From Martelella radicis (GTDB lineage: Bacteria > Pseudomonadota > Alphaproteobacteria > Rhizobiales > Rhizobiaceae), in the NCBI RefSeq assembly GCF_014196625.1, contig NZ_JACIDZ010000016.1:1-64000 (forward strand): a DNA stretch of 64,000 nt, written 5' to 3'. The notes beneath the pieces were generated by a model, which worked only from the letters and a program-made list of their open reading frames with translations, was not told where the DNA came from and did not search any database. Shown piece by piece: positions 34,344 through 43,003 of this stretch. Made by a program: the position numbers and the translations under genes. Within the stretch, counting starts at the first letter, position 1. Every line of letters begins with the position of its first letter.

Positions 34344-37293
34344 GGATGCGCGCTCCTTCCTTGTCGTAGAATACGGTATCGACCACCTCGACGGCGATAT
34401 TGCGGTCCGGCATCGGCACGTAGAGCGTCTGGCCCTTGAGATTGTGGCCGTTCTTGACAACCGCCATGGCGATGCCGCTCTGCAGCGCCTCCGACCAGTA
34501 GGCAGAGGTCACATGGCCAAGCATCGGCACCGGTTTGGCGGCATTCGGATCGGCGACGATCTGCGCGCCCTCCTCCAGAACCAGACGCGGATTGTTCTTG
34601 ACCATCAGGCCGACAAGCTGCTTGCGGTCCCCGGCCACCAGATCCGGGCGTTTGAGCCCGCGAATGCCGACGAAATCGGTCTTCTTCTTCGACACAGCCC
34701 AGCCCATGCCGGCATCAAACGGCGTCACGGTGCCATCGGTATCCTGACCGACGACGATATAGCCCTTTTCCGCGCGCAGCACATGCATGGTCTCCGTGCC
34801 ATAGGCGCAGGCGCCGAAGCTCTCAGCCCGCTCGAAGATGGCCTTCCAGACGGAAAGCCCGTAATCGGCCGGCACATTGATCTCGAAGCCGAGTTCGCCG
34901 GTAAACGACACCCGGAAGAGCCGCGCCGGAACGCCGCAGACGGTGCACTCGGCAAGGCTCATATGCGGGAAGGCTTCCGCCGAAATATCGACGCCCTCGA
35001 CAAAGGGCTCGATGATCTCGCGCGCCTTCGGCCCCTGCACGGCGATCACCGACCATTGCTCTGTCGCAGAGGTCAGCCAGACGTGCAGATGCGGAAACTC
35101 GGTCTGCAGATAGTCTTCCATGAGGTTCAGGACGCGCGGCGCGCCGCCGGTCGTCGTCGTCACATGGAAGCGGTCCTCGGAAAGCCGGCCGACCACGCCG
35201 TCATCATAGATATAGCCATCCTCGCGCAGCATCAGACCATAGCGGCACTTGCCGGGCTTCAGCGTCGACCAGGCGTTGGAATACATCAGGTTCATGAAGG
35301 CTTCGGCATCCGGGCCGACGACCTCGATCTTGCCGAGCGTCGAGGCATCGAAGACGCCGGCCGCCTCGCGCACGGTGCGGCATTCGCGGTTGACCGCATC
35401 ATGCTTGGTCTCGCCGGGACGCGGGAAATACCAGGCCCGCTTCCAGTTGCCGACATCCTCGAAGGCGGCTCCCTCACCTTCCGCCCACTCATTGATCGGC
35501 GTCTTGCGCGCCGGATCGAAAAGCGGGCCCCGCGAATGGCCGATCAGCGTGCCGAAGGTCACCGGCGTGAAGGGTTGCCGGAACGTCGTCAGACCCACCT
35601 GCGGGATCGGCCGGTCCAGCATCTCGGCGGCAATCGCCAGGCCGTGCATGTTGGAAAGCTTGCCCTGGTCGGAGGCCATGCCGTTGGTGGTGAAGCGCTT
35701 GATATGCTCGATCGAAGCCATGCCCTCATGCACGGCCTGCCGGATATCCTTGGCGCAGACATCGTGCTGGTAGTCGATGAAGGCGCGCGCATGGCTGTCG
35801 GCGCTGTCGTCTTCACCCAGCATGCCGCCAGTCCACGGGCGGGCATTTTCGGCCGTGATATCGGCAGCGCCGCCGCCGGCTGCCGCCGCCTCGCCGATCA
35901 GCGCCTCGATTGCGTCCGTACCATTGCAGGCGCCGACGCAGATGGATGCCTGCGCGTGGGTGCCGGGAACGAAACGCTGCTCATCCGCATCGAAAACCAG
36001 CTTGCCGCGCGACTGGGAGAAGAGATGGACGGAAGGCGTCCAGCCGGCAGAGGTAATCAGCGCGTCGATATCGAAGCTGCGCGTCTTGCCGCTGGCCTTG
36101 TCCTTCACCTTCATCGACGAGACGCGAAGCCGCCCCTTGGTGCCGACGACCGTATTGTTGGCGAGCACCTTGATGCCGAGCGCCTTTGCTTCTTCGGCCA
36201 GCCCCGCACCCGCTTCCGCACGGCTGTCGACGATGACGGCGACGTCAACGCCGGCCTTCTTCAGGTCGAACGCTGCCTCATAGGCCGAATCATGGGCGCA
36301 GTAAACGCCGACCCTCTTGCCGACGACGACGCCGTAGTGATTGAGATAGGTCCGTGCGGCGGAGGCCAGCATGATGCCGGGCCGGTCGTTTTCCGGAAAC
36401 ACCATCGGCCGCTCGATCGCACCGGTGGCGAGAATCACTTCGCCGGTCCTGACCTGCCACAGCCGCTCGCGCGGTCCGTTGGCCTTTGCATTCGGCAGAT
36501 GATCGGTCAGCCGTTCGCAAAGCGCGAGAAAATTGTGGTTGTAGTAGCCGAAGGCCGTTGTGCGCGGCAGGAAGCGGACATTCTCCATGCCCTTCAGTTC
36601 CTCCACGGCGGCAAGCGCCCAATCGTAGCCCGGCTTGCCGTCAACCGTGGTGCCGCTTTCATATTGCAGCGCGCCGCCGGGTTCGGGTTTTTCATCGCAG
36701 ACGATCACGTCCTTGCCGGCTTTCGCGGCGGAAAGCGCCGCCGTCAGCCCGGCAAGGCCTGCGCCGACCACCAGCACATCGCAGTGAATGTAACGGCAGG
36801 CATAGGTGTCGGGGTCTTCCTCCGTCGGCGCTTCGCCAAGACCGGCGGCCCAGCGGATCAGAGGTTCATAGAGCTTGTGCCAGGCAACGCGCGGCCACAT
36901 GAAGGTCTTGTAGTAGAAGCCGGCAATGAAGAAGGGCGAGAGGAAATCATTGACCGCGCCCGCATCGAAGGAGAGCGACGGCCAGCGGTTCTGCGACGAC
37001 GCCTTCATCCCGTCGAAGACTTCCTGCACCGGACCGCGGACATTCGGCTGACGCCGGGCGCTGTCGCGGGAGATGTCGAACAGCGCGTTCGGCTCTTCCG
37101 AGCCTGCCGTCAGAAAGCCGCGCGGACGGTGATACTTGTAGGAGCGGCCGACCAGATGTACGCCATTGGCCAGAAGCGCGGAGGCGAGCGTATCGCCCTC
37201 AAGGGCCGAATAGGTCTTGCCGTCAAAGGAGAAGCGAATGGTCTTGGCAGGCGTCAGACGCCCCTTGCCGGCAATGCGCGATGCGCCGCTCAT
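34336..37293 (-). CDS. soxA: Sarcosine oxidase alpha subunit
   Basis: The 985-residue catalytic subunit that binds NAD and transfers the methylene group to tetrahydrofolate. An N-terminal 2Fe-2S-like/SoxA3 region (FSFDGKTYSALEGDTLASALLANG) is followed by a NAD-binding Rossmann segment VLVVGAGLAGLTAALSAAKAG near residue 180, and the C-terminal third (about 595-985) is a GcvT-like folate-binding domain. Length is normal. It overlaps soxD by four bases (ATGA) and soxG by eight. Operon order soxB-hydrolase-soxD-soxA-soxG is unusual only for the hydrolase. Confidence 0.96.
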   Translation of the reverse strand: MSGASRIAGKGRLTPAKTIRFSFDGKTYSALEGDTLASALLANGVHLVGRSYKYHRPRGFLTAGSEEPNALFDISRDSARRQPNVRGPVQEVFDGMKASSQNRWPSLSFDAGAVNDFLSPFFIAGFYYKTFMWPRVAWHKLYEPLIRWAAGLGEAPTEEDPDTYACRYIHCDVLVVGAGLAGLTAALSAAKAGKDVIVCDEKPEPGGALQYESGTTVDGKPGYDWALAAVEELKGMENVRFLPRTTAFGYYNHNFLALCERLTDHLPNAKANGPRERLWQVRTGEVILATGAIERPMVFPENDRPGIMLASAARTYLNHYGVVVGKRVGVYCAHDSAYEAAFDLKKAGVDVAVIVDSRAEAGAGLAEEAKALGIKVLANNTVVGTKGRLRVSSMKVKDKASGKTRSFDIDALITSAGWTPSVHLFSQSRGKLVFDADEQRFVPGTHAQASICVGACNGTDAIEALIGEAAAAGGGAADITAENARPWTGGMLGEDDSADSHARAFIDYQHDVCAKDIRQAVHEGMASIEHIKRFTTNGMASDQGKLSNMHGLAIAAEMLDRPIPQVGLTTFRQPFTPVTFGTLIGHSRGPLFDPARKTPINEWAEGEGAAFEDVGNWKRAWYFPRPGETKHDAVNRECRTVREAAGVFDASTLGKIEVVGPDAEAFMNLMYSNAWSTLKPGKCRYGLMLREDGYIYDDGVVGRLSEDRFHVTTTTGGAPRVLNLMEDYLQTEFPHLHVWLTSATEQWSVIAVQGPKAREIIEPFVEGVDISAEAFPHMSLAECTVCGVPARLFRVSFTGELGFEINVPADYGLSVWKAIFERAESFGACAYGTETMHVLRAEKGYIVVGQDTDGTVTPFDAGMGWAVSKKKTDFVGIRGLKRPDLVAGDRKQLVGLMVKNNPRLVLEEGAQIVADPNAAKPVPMLGHVTSAYWSEALQSGIAMAVVKNGHNLKGQTLYVPMPDRNIAVEVVDTVFYDKEGARIHG

Positions 37294-37592
37294 CGGCCTT
37301 CTCCTTCGAATTCAGAAAGATCCGGCTTCGGCTCGCCGGCTTTGTAGGTCTTCAGGAACCGGTCGGAGACGGTATCGCGCACGGCGTTGAAGAAGCGGCC
37401 GCAGCCATGGGCATGGCGCCAGCGCTCGTAATGAATGCCCTTGGGATTGCTGCGCATGAAGAAATATTGCGCAAAGTCCTCGTCAGAGATTTCGGCGATG
37501 TTGTCCGGCCGGGCGATATGGGCTTCGCCGGCGGCGGCAAATTCCAGCTCGCTTCGCGCTTCGCCGCAATAGGGACAGTGGATGAGCAGCAT
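37290..37592 (-). CDS. soxD: Sarcosine oxidase delta subunit
   Basis: The 100-residue zinc-binding delta subunit. The metal site is visible as CPYCGEA at the N-terminus (Cys6, Cys9) with HAHGCGR further on (His/Cys near 61-63), matching the family Cys3His pattern. It overlaps soxA by four bases and lies three bases after the embedded hydrolase gene. It is an accessory subunit of heterotetrameric sarcosine oxidase. Confidence 0.95.
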   Translation of the reverse strand: MLLIHCPYCGEARSELEFAAAGEAHIARPDNIAEISDEDFAQYFFMRSNPKGIHYERWRHAHGCGRFFNAVRDTVSDRFLKTYKAGEPKPDLSEFEGEGR

Positions 37593-37595
37593 TTT

Positions 37596-38432
37596 CTAGT
37601 TCCCTTCCAGTTCGGGCAGGGCTTCGGGCAAGGAGAGGATCATGTCGAGCAGCGGACGCGGCGCCTCGAGCTGCGGCATATGACCGACGCCCTCGAGCGC
37701 TTGAAGCTGGACGCCGATGGCGCCGGCAAGCTGATGACCGCGCGAGACCGGGATCCACGGATCCTTCTCGCCCCAGATCACGGTAACGGGGCAGTCAATT
37801 GCCTTCAGCTTGTCTGCGAATTCGTCGGTGAAGCGGTCGTCGGCCTGGGCGAACTGCTTGTAGAAGCTTGCCTGCCCTTCCGGCGTCAGCCAGGGCGAGG
37901 CGAGTTCGTGCAGCTCGTGCTCATCGAGCTCGCTCACCAGCGCGCTGCGGATATAGGCGGCAACGATCGCCGAATGGATATGCGGCGGCAGCGGCGTGAA
38001 GGCGTCGATATGGCGGCTGACATGGTCGAAGAATTCCGAACCCCAGGGGCTGACGGCCACGACGTTCATCAACAAGAGGTCGGTATAGGCAACATCATGC
38101 AGCAGGTTGGCGCGTAAGGTCACCGCGCCGCCGAAATCATGGGCGAAGACGCTCGGGCGGTCGAGTTCCCAGAACTCAACCATTTCCTTGAAGACACGCC
38201 CCTGAACATCGAGCCCGGTCGCCTGCTCGGGGTCCTTGGCCGAACGGCCAAAGCCGGGCATGTCGTACCAGTAGCAGGTATAGGCGCGCGACAGGGGCAG
38301 GATCATCCGGTGCCAGGAAAAGGACGACCACGGCCAGCCATGGGCCAGCACCAGCGGCGGCCCCTCGCCTGCCGAACCCCAGGCAACGGTGCCTGCGCTC
38401 GTTTCTGTCTTGTTGTTGACGCTCCAGAGCAT
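37596..38432 (-). CDS. Alpha/beta hydrolase, dehalogenase/epoxide-hydrolase type
   Basis: A 278-residue alpha/beta hydrolase. The oxyanion motif is HGWPWSSFSW; the nucleophile elbow is AHDFGGAV, so the nucleophile is Asp rather than Ser, as in haloalkane and fluoroacetate dehalogenases and epoxide hydrolases. An acid lies in WGEKDPW and the base histidine in GVGHMPQ. It sits between soxB (8-base gap) and soxD (3-base gap) inside the sarcosine oxidase operon, an unusual insertion. The ATG at 38432 follows the soxB stop; a TTG in the same frame at 38444 would overlap it. Its substrate is unknown; a link to N-methyl or choline-type compounds is only a guess. Confidence 0.88.
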   Translation of the reverse strand: MLWSVNNKTETSAGTVAWGSAGEGPPLVLAHGWPWSSFSWHRMILPLSRAYTCYWYDMPGFGRSAKDPEQATGLDVQGRVFKEMVEFWELDRPSVFAHDFGGAVTLRANLLHDVAYTDLLLMNVVAVSPWGSEFFDHVSRHIDAFTPLPPHIHSAIVAAYIRSALVSELDEHELHELASPWLTPEGQASFYKQFAQADDRFTDEFADKLKAIDCPVTVIWGEKDPWIPVSRGHQLAGAIGVQLQALEGVGHMPQLEAPRPLLDMILSLPEALPELEGN

Positions 38433-38440
38433 GGCGGGCC

Positions 38441-39694
38441 TCAATGCGCGACGGCGGCAGCAGCCGCCTCGTCGATCAGGCGGCCGGTGCGATAACGATC
38501 AAGCGTCAGCCCTTCGGCAAGCTTGTGCGGCTCACCCTTGGCGATCAGATGGGCGAAGAGATGGGCGGAACCCGGCGTCGCCTTGAAACCGCCTGTGCCC
38601 CAGCCGCAATTGACGAAGAGCCCCGGCACCGGCGTCACGCTCTGAATCGGCGAGCGGTCCGGCGTATTGTCGGTAATGCCGCCCCATTGCCGCATCATCT
38701 TCACCCGGCGGAAGATCGGGAAGAGTTCGCAGATGGCATCGAGCGTGTGGGTGATGATCTGCAAGCCCCCAGTTTGCGAGTAGGAGTTATACTGGTCGGT
38801 GCCCGCCCCGATGACGAGTTCGCCCTTGTCCGACTGCGAGATATAAGCATGAACCGAATTCGACATGACGACGCAGGGGAAGATCGGCTTCAGCGGCTCG
38901 GAGACGAGCGCCTGCAGCGGCTGGCTTTCGAGCGGCAGGTTAACGTCGGCCATCGCCATCACCACCGAATTGTGGCCCGACGCCGAAACGCCGATCTTCT
39001 TCGCGCCGATAAAGCCCTTCGAAGTCTCGACGCCGGTCACGGCCCCATCCGGCCCGCGACGAATGCCCTTCACTTCGCAATTCTGGATGATGTGGACGCC
39101 GCGATCGGAGGCCGCGCGGCCATAACCCCAGACGACGGCATCATGACGGGCCGTGCCGCCGCGTCGCTGCAGGGCGGCGCCGTTGACCGGATAGCGCGCG
39201 CTCGCGGCGATATCGAGCGGCGGACAGTATTCCTTCGCCTGGACCGGCGTCAGCCATTCATTGTCGATGCCGTAGAGCCGGTTGGCGTGGACGTGGCGCT
39301 TGAACGACTGGCGGTCATGTTCGTTATGCGACAGCATCATCACGCCGCGCGGCGAATACATGACATTGTAGTTGAGATCGAGCGCGAGGCCTTCCCAGAG
39401 CTTCAGCGAGTGCTCGTAGATGTCCATGCTCTCGTCATAGAGATAGTTGGAACGCACGATGGTGGTGTTGCGGCCGGTATTGCCGCCGCCGACCCAGCCC
39501 TTTTCGATCACGGCGATATTGGTGATGCCGTGCTCCTTGGCGAGATAATAGGCCGCCCCCATGCCGTGGCCGCCGCCGCCGATGATGATGACGTCATATT
39601 CCGGCTTCGGCTCGGGCGAGGTCCAGTGCTTCTCCCAGCCGGTGTGATGGCGCATGGCCTCGCGCGCCAGGGCGAAAACGGAATATTTGCGCAT
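38441..39694 (-). CDS. soxB: Sarcosine oxidase beta subunit
   Basis: The 417-residue FAD/FMN subunit that oxidises sarcosine. The N-terminal dinucleotide motif IIGGGGHGMGAAYYL is at residues 37-52, and the ARHDAVVWG segment holds His184, the position where the family links FMN covalently. Length is normal. It is the first gene of the operon with GAGGGAG ahead of the ATG; the upstream region has a possible operator (39761-39782). Together with soxD, soxA and soxG it makes a complete heterotetrameric enzyme, suggesting growth on sarcosine, betaine or choline breakdown products. Confidence 0.96.
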   Translation of the reverse strand: MRKYSVFALAREAMRHHTGWEKHWTSPEPKPEYDVIIIGGGGHGMGAAYYLAKEHGITNIAVIEKGWVGGGNTGRNTTIVRSNYLYDESMDIYEHSLKLWEGLALDLNYNVMYSPRGVMMLSHNEHDRQSFKRHVHANRLYGIDNEWLTPVQAKEYCPPLDIAASARYPVNGAALQRRGGTARHDAVVWGYGRAASDRGVHIIQNCEVKGIRRGPDGAVTGVETSKGFIGAKKIGVSASGHNSVVMAMADVNLPLESQPLQALVSEPLKPIFPCVVMSNSVHAYISQSDKGELVIGAGTDQYNSYSQTGGLQIITHTLDAICELFPIFRRVKMMRQWGGITDNTPDRSPIQSVTPVPGLFVNCGWGTGGFKATPGSAHLFAHLIAKGEPHKLAEGLTLDRYRTGRLIDEAAAAAVAH

Positions 39695-39760
39695 CTGAAT
39701 GCTCCCTCGGGCCGGCTGCGTTTGTGCGTCTCACCCTATACCAATCGCAAATCGGAAAGT

Positions 39761-39782
39761 GACGCAACGTCCTTTTTGCGAC
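39761..39782. promoter_or_regulatory. Possible operator upstream of soxB
   Basis: GACGCAA (39761-39767) and TTGCGAC (39776-39782) form an inverted repeat matching at six of seven positions with an 8-base spacer, about 67 bases before the soxB start and just upstream of a TATAGG -10-like box (39735-39740, minus strand). It may bind a regulator of the sox operon; inference only. Confidence 0.3.
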
Positions 39783-39897
39783 GCTTTTGCCACCTGCGTT
39801 CGACATCGAATTTTCCGAGCTTGCGTGGCGGGGGAAACCGGACTATCGAGGCGCAATCGCGCAGACGCAATTGGTTTCGCGGCAAATTGGGCTTGAT

Positions 39898-39913
39898 CGC
39901 CTGATATCAGGCG
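39898..39913. repeat. Perfect 16-bp palindrome
   Basis: CGCCTGATATCAGGCG reads the same on both strands. It is about 145 bases upstream of rpsU and 200 upstream of soxB. No T-run follows, so it is not a terminator; it could bind a dimeric regulator. Confidence 0.45.
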
Positions 39914-40002
39914 CCTAGGGGCTGGACTTCACCGCCGAAATCTGATACTCGCGACGCCAAATGTCGGGCAGAACCCGATAATGACAAGCAACACTGCCTG
40001 AC

Positions 40003-40044
40003 GTGCAAGTATTTGCCAGGCTTAACGAGACCAACGAAATTTAA
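40003..40044 (+). CDS. Short leader reading frame mimicking the rpsU start
   Basis: A GTG-started frame of 13 codons ([13 protein letters not shown]) ending in TAA. Its first codons copy the rpsU start: ACGTGCAAGTATTTG at 40001-40015 versus ACGTGCAAGTACTTG at 40057-40071, 14 of 15 identical, giving MQVF against MQVL. The TAA overlaps the rpsU ribosome-binding site AAGGAA (40043-40048). No clear ribosome-binding site precedes it. It may be a leader peptide, an rpsU-like decoy for autoregulation or a relic duplication. Confidence 0.3.
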   Translation: MQVFARLNETNEI

Positions 40045-40058
40045 GGAACGGGATACAC

Positions 40059-40271
40059 GTGCAAGTACTTGTCCGCGACAACAATGTTGACCAGGCTCTC
40101 CGCGCTCTGAAGAAGAAAATGCAGCGCGAAGGCATCTTCCGCGAAATGAAGATGCGTGACTTCTACGAGAAGCCCTCGCAGAAGCGCGCCCGCGAAAAGG
40201 CCGAAGCGATCCGCCGCGTTCGCAAGCTGGCCCGCAAGCGCGCCATCCGCGAAGGTCTGGTTTCGCGCTGA
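40059..40271 (+). CDS. rpsU: 30S ribosomal protein S21
   Basis: Small, very basic ribosomal protein S21, 70 residues, with the family N-terminus [25 protein letters not shown] and a lysine/arginine-rich C-terminus. It starts with GTG; AAGGAA is ten bases upstream, a spacing slightly long. It is monocistronic, followed by a strong terminator at 40307-40333. The start region is nearly repeated 56 bases upstream. Confidence 0.96.
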   Translation: MQVLVRDNNVDQALRALKKKMQREGIFREMKMRDFYEKPSQKRAREKAEAIRRVRKLARKRAIREGLVSR

Positions 40272-40306
40272 TTGTCGTTATTTCGGCACATTGAACATGT
40301 TGTGAT

Positions 40307-40333
40307 GGCGGGAGCGTAGGCCCCCGCCTTTTT
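40307..40333 (+). terminator. Intrinsic terminator of rpsU
   Basis: GGCGGG (40307-40312) pairs with CCCGCC (40323-40328), followed directly by TTTTT and further T-rich sequence. It lies 35 bases after the rpsU stop. Confidence 0.85.
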
Positions 40334-40420
40334 ATTTGCTAGATATTTACCTTGCGGCGGTACACATCACCGCGCGCATGCAATCTGCGCGCGACAAGCG
40401 ATACGACACGAGGGACGGAC

Positions 40421-41281
40421 ATGACAGAGATGACTGCTGGCACATTCATGACAGGCACTGGCCGGAAGCTGAGGTTCGCCCTGCTCTTCGGGACTGTCAG
40501 CCTGCTTGCCGCCTGCCAGAGTTCCCAGATGATGAACCAGAACGTCGTCTCGATCGACGCGACTCAAGGTTCGGAGCAGAACATCGCATCGCTGTCCAAC
40601 GTGATCGCCGCAAACCCGAACGATCCGGAAGGCTACAATGTGCGCGGCGCCGCCTATGGCCGCGCCGGCGACAACCGCCGCGCCATGGAAGACTTCAACA
40701 AGGCGATCGCGCTCAACCCGAACTATTATCAGGCCTATGCCAACCGCGCTCTGATCGAGCGCAGCCTCGGCCAGCGGATGGATGCGCTGAACGACTACAA
40801 TCGCGCGCTGCAGATCAACTCGAACTACGACGTTGCCTATATCGGGCGCGGCAATCTCTATCGCGAGGCCGGCCAGCAAAACGACGCGTTCAACGATTTC
40901 AGCCGCGCCATCCAGTTGAACACGACGGACGCGCGCGCCTATCACAATCGCGGCCTGATCTACCAGCAGCGCGGCCAGCAGGAATTGGCAATCGCCGATT
41001 TCTCCAAGGCGATATCGCTCTCGCCGAAGGCTGCCCAGCCCTATAACGGCCGCGGCGTCTCCTATCTGGCGCTGAACGACGACCAGAATGCCCGCGCCGA
41101 TTTCGACAAAGCGCTGGCGCTCGACCAGCAGAATGCCGAGAGCTGGGCCAATCTCGGCCTGATCTTCGAGCGCCAGGGCGACTTCACCAAGGCGGCCTCC
41201 TACTATCAGCAAGCCAAGAGGCTGAACCCGAACTATCAGCCGGCGCTGCAGGGCCTGCAGCGCACAATCGGCACCACATAG
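40421..41281 (+). CDS. TPR-repeat lipoprotein
   Basis: A 286-residue outer-membrane-type lipoprotein with tetratricopeptide repeats. The ATG at 40421 follows GAGGGACGG and yields MTEMTAGTFMTG, then a hydrophobic segment ending in the lipobox LLAACQSS, whose cysteine would be lipidated. From about residue 65 to 280 are at least six 34-residue TPR units (for example AYGRAGDNRRAMEDFNKAIALNP and NLGLIFERQGDFTKAASYYQ), which form a protein-protein scaffold. It resembles NlpI-like proteins of rhizobia. Function is not specified by sequence. It is convergent with the TonB-like gene. Confidence 0.88.
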   Translation: MTEMTAGTFMTGTGRKLRFALLFGTVSLLAACQSSQMMNQNVVSIDATQGSEQNIASLSNVIAANPNDPEGYNVRGAAYGRAGDNRRAMEDFNKAIALNPNYYQAYANRALIERSLGQRMDALNDYNRALQINSNYDVAYIGRGNLYREAGQQNDAFNDFSRAIQLNTTDARAYHNRGLIYQQRGQQELAIADFSKAISLSPKAAQPYNGRGVSYLALNDDQNARADFDKALALDQQNAESWANLGLIFERQGDFTKAASYYQQAKRLNPNYQPALQGLQRTIGTT

Positions 41282-41374
41282 GGTTCCGGTTCTCGCGGAA
41301 ACGCAAGCCCGTTTTTCTTTTGATTTTGATCCACTTGCGCCGGCGGATGCTTCTGCTTGAATAAAACGGATACT

Positions 41375-42937
41375 CTAGCGGCGCAGGGTGAGATTGATCG
41401 GCAGGCTGAAGCTTTTCCCGGAACCCGAATAGCTTGCCGGGAACGGCCCGAAAGAGCCGGCTGCGCGCGCGCGCTGCAGAACGACCGCATCGACCTTGGC
41501 ATTTCCGGAAGAGCGCGCAAGCGACAGGGACGTGATATTGCCCGAGCGGTCAAGCGAGACGCGCACGACCACCGTCGCCGTCAACGGACCGAGGCCACGA
41601 TAATAGCGTTCGGACGAAACCGCACGGGCAAGCCGCGCCCGCACCTTTCCCGCATAATTGGCCATTGCCGCAGCACCGTTGCCGGACGCGCCGCTACGCG
41701 CATCGGCGGCCTGGCTCGCGCCGCGCTCCGATGTGCCGCTGACGGAGCCCCGGCGCGCATCGTTCGTCGACTGCCCGCCTGAACCGGAAGACTGGCGCTC
41801 GACAGTCCGTGTGCGCTCGCGCGCGCGCTCGGCCTCCGCCTGGCGCGTCGCCACCTGGTCTTCGGGAAGGGGCTCCGATTGCCACGGCGAGGGTTCGGGG
41901 ATCGGCGGAGCGATGTCATAGGCAAGATCGGGATCATCTTCCTGCGCCGTGATCGTCTCGGTCTCGGGCGCCTGAGCGGCAAGCGGCAGCGTCTCCTGCT
42001 GCGGCGGCGTCAGCGCGCTTGCCTCCGGCGGCGGCGCGTCGGCGGCCTCGGGCATGGCGGCTTGCGCGATTTCGACCGCCTCGGCCGCTTCCGCCTCCGG
42101 TGGCGGCGCCTGCTCGGACAGAACGGGCGCAGCAGCCGGCGCCTGATCAGGAGACGCAGCTTCGCTCGGCGCGACGGCGAGCACGTCCGGCAGCGGACTT
42201 GAAAGCGCAGCGGCAGGCGCCGATTCGGTAGGCTCGACCGGAAGAGAAGCCGCAGTTTCGACCGGTGGAGCCAAAGCCTGTTCGGCCACCGGTCGGGGCG
42301 CGGCGAGCGTCTCGACCGGTGGCGCCTGCTCGGCCGGCGAGGCCTCAGGCGGCGGCTCCGTGACCGCGGGTCTCAGCGCCTCGGGTTCGCTTGCGGTCGC
42401 CTGCCCCACCGGAACGGTCTCTGCTTCGACCTGTATGGGTTCGGCATTCTCCACGCCGCTTGCCGCCGCATCGACATCGCCGTTACCGAGCATGACGACG
42501 CTGACCACGGCGCCCCCTTCTTCGGCTGGCGCCTCGGGGATGATTTCGGCGACATGAAGCGCCATGGCGAAAGCCACGCTGTGAACGAGGATCGAGGCAA
42601 GCGCCGCCATGGGCAGACGCCTGCCGCTTTCCGCTTTGGCGGAAGCACCGGCAATGCGCGGCAGGGTCACGCTGCCGAGATCCGCCTCATCGGCGCCAAG
42701 CTCCGGCCCGCGTTCCTCAACATCGCTCGCCCCGGGCTCCGGCGCGGCGAAGACGCCCGCCGCCGCCTTGAGCTCGAGAACGATGGCATCGAGATCGACA
42801 GGCTTTCTGCCGGGTGGGACGACAGCAGGCGCATGTCCCGCCGGGCCGGCTTCGGCCCGGAAATCGGGCTCCACCGGTTCCGCGTCGCGGACGCCGCCTG
42901 GCAACCCAAAAGCAAACATCGCCCTGTCATCCGTCAT
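41375..42937 (-). CDS. tonB: TonB-family energy-transducing protein
   Basis: A 520-residue TonB-like protein. A cytoplasmic N-terminal part of about 105 residues precedes a single membrane segment (LPMAALASILVHSVAFAMAL, about residues 108-127), then a long Ala/Pro/Glu-rich periplasmic spacer with many PPPEA-type motifs (about 135-410), then a C-terminal TonB domain (about 430-520, YYRGLGPLTATVVVRVSLDRSGNI and AVVLQRARAAGSFGPFP). It links the proton-motive force to outer-membrane receptors. The cytoplasmic extension is longer than usual for TonB. It is 66 bases downstream of a secreted-protein gene and close to the haem operon, which suggests haem or siderophore uptake. No ExbB/ExbD is in the window. 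Confidence 0.85.
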   Translation of the reverse strand: MTDDRAMFAFGLPGGVRDAEPVEPDFRAEAGPAGHAPAVVPPGRKPVDLDAIVLELKAAAGVFAAPEPGASDVEERGPELGADEADLGSVTLPRIAGASAKAESGRRLPMAALASILVHSVAFAMALHVAEIIPEAPAEEGGAVVSVVMLGNGDVDAAASGVENAEPIQVEAETVPVGQATASEPEALRPAVTEPPPEASPAEQAPPVETLAAPRPVAEQALAPPVETAASLPVEPTESAPAAALSSPLPDVLAVAPSEAASPDQAPAAAPVLSEQAPPPEAEAAEAVEIAQAAMPEAADAPPPEASALTPPQQETLPLAAQAPETETITAQEDDPDLAYDIAPPIPEPSPWQSEPLPEDQVATRQAEAERARERTRTVERQSSGSGGQSTNDARRGSVSGTSERGASQAADARSGASGNGAAAMANYAGKVRARLARAVSSERYYRGLGPLTATVVVRVSLDRSGNITSLSLARSSGNAKVDAVVLQRARAAGSFGPFPASYSGSGKSFSLPINLTLRR

Positions 42938-43003
42938 CGGCAGCTTCGTTTCAGCGTGTCTTATTGGTCTTGGCGCAAAGAGCGCAGTGTCTCGTCAAGG
43001 GGC

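Larger units (their letters stand above)
39695..40058. other. Divergent intergenic region between soxB and rpsU
   Basis: 364 bases with no full-size gene. It contains the likely soxB control region (inverted repeat at 39761-39782), a perfect 16-bp palindrome at 39898-39913, and the rpsU leader with a short reading frame at 40003-40044. Confidence 0.6.

Noticed and set aside
34342-37347. 1001-codon plus-strand frame opposite soxA
   Set aside because: Antisense artefact of a well-supported soxA.
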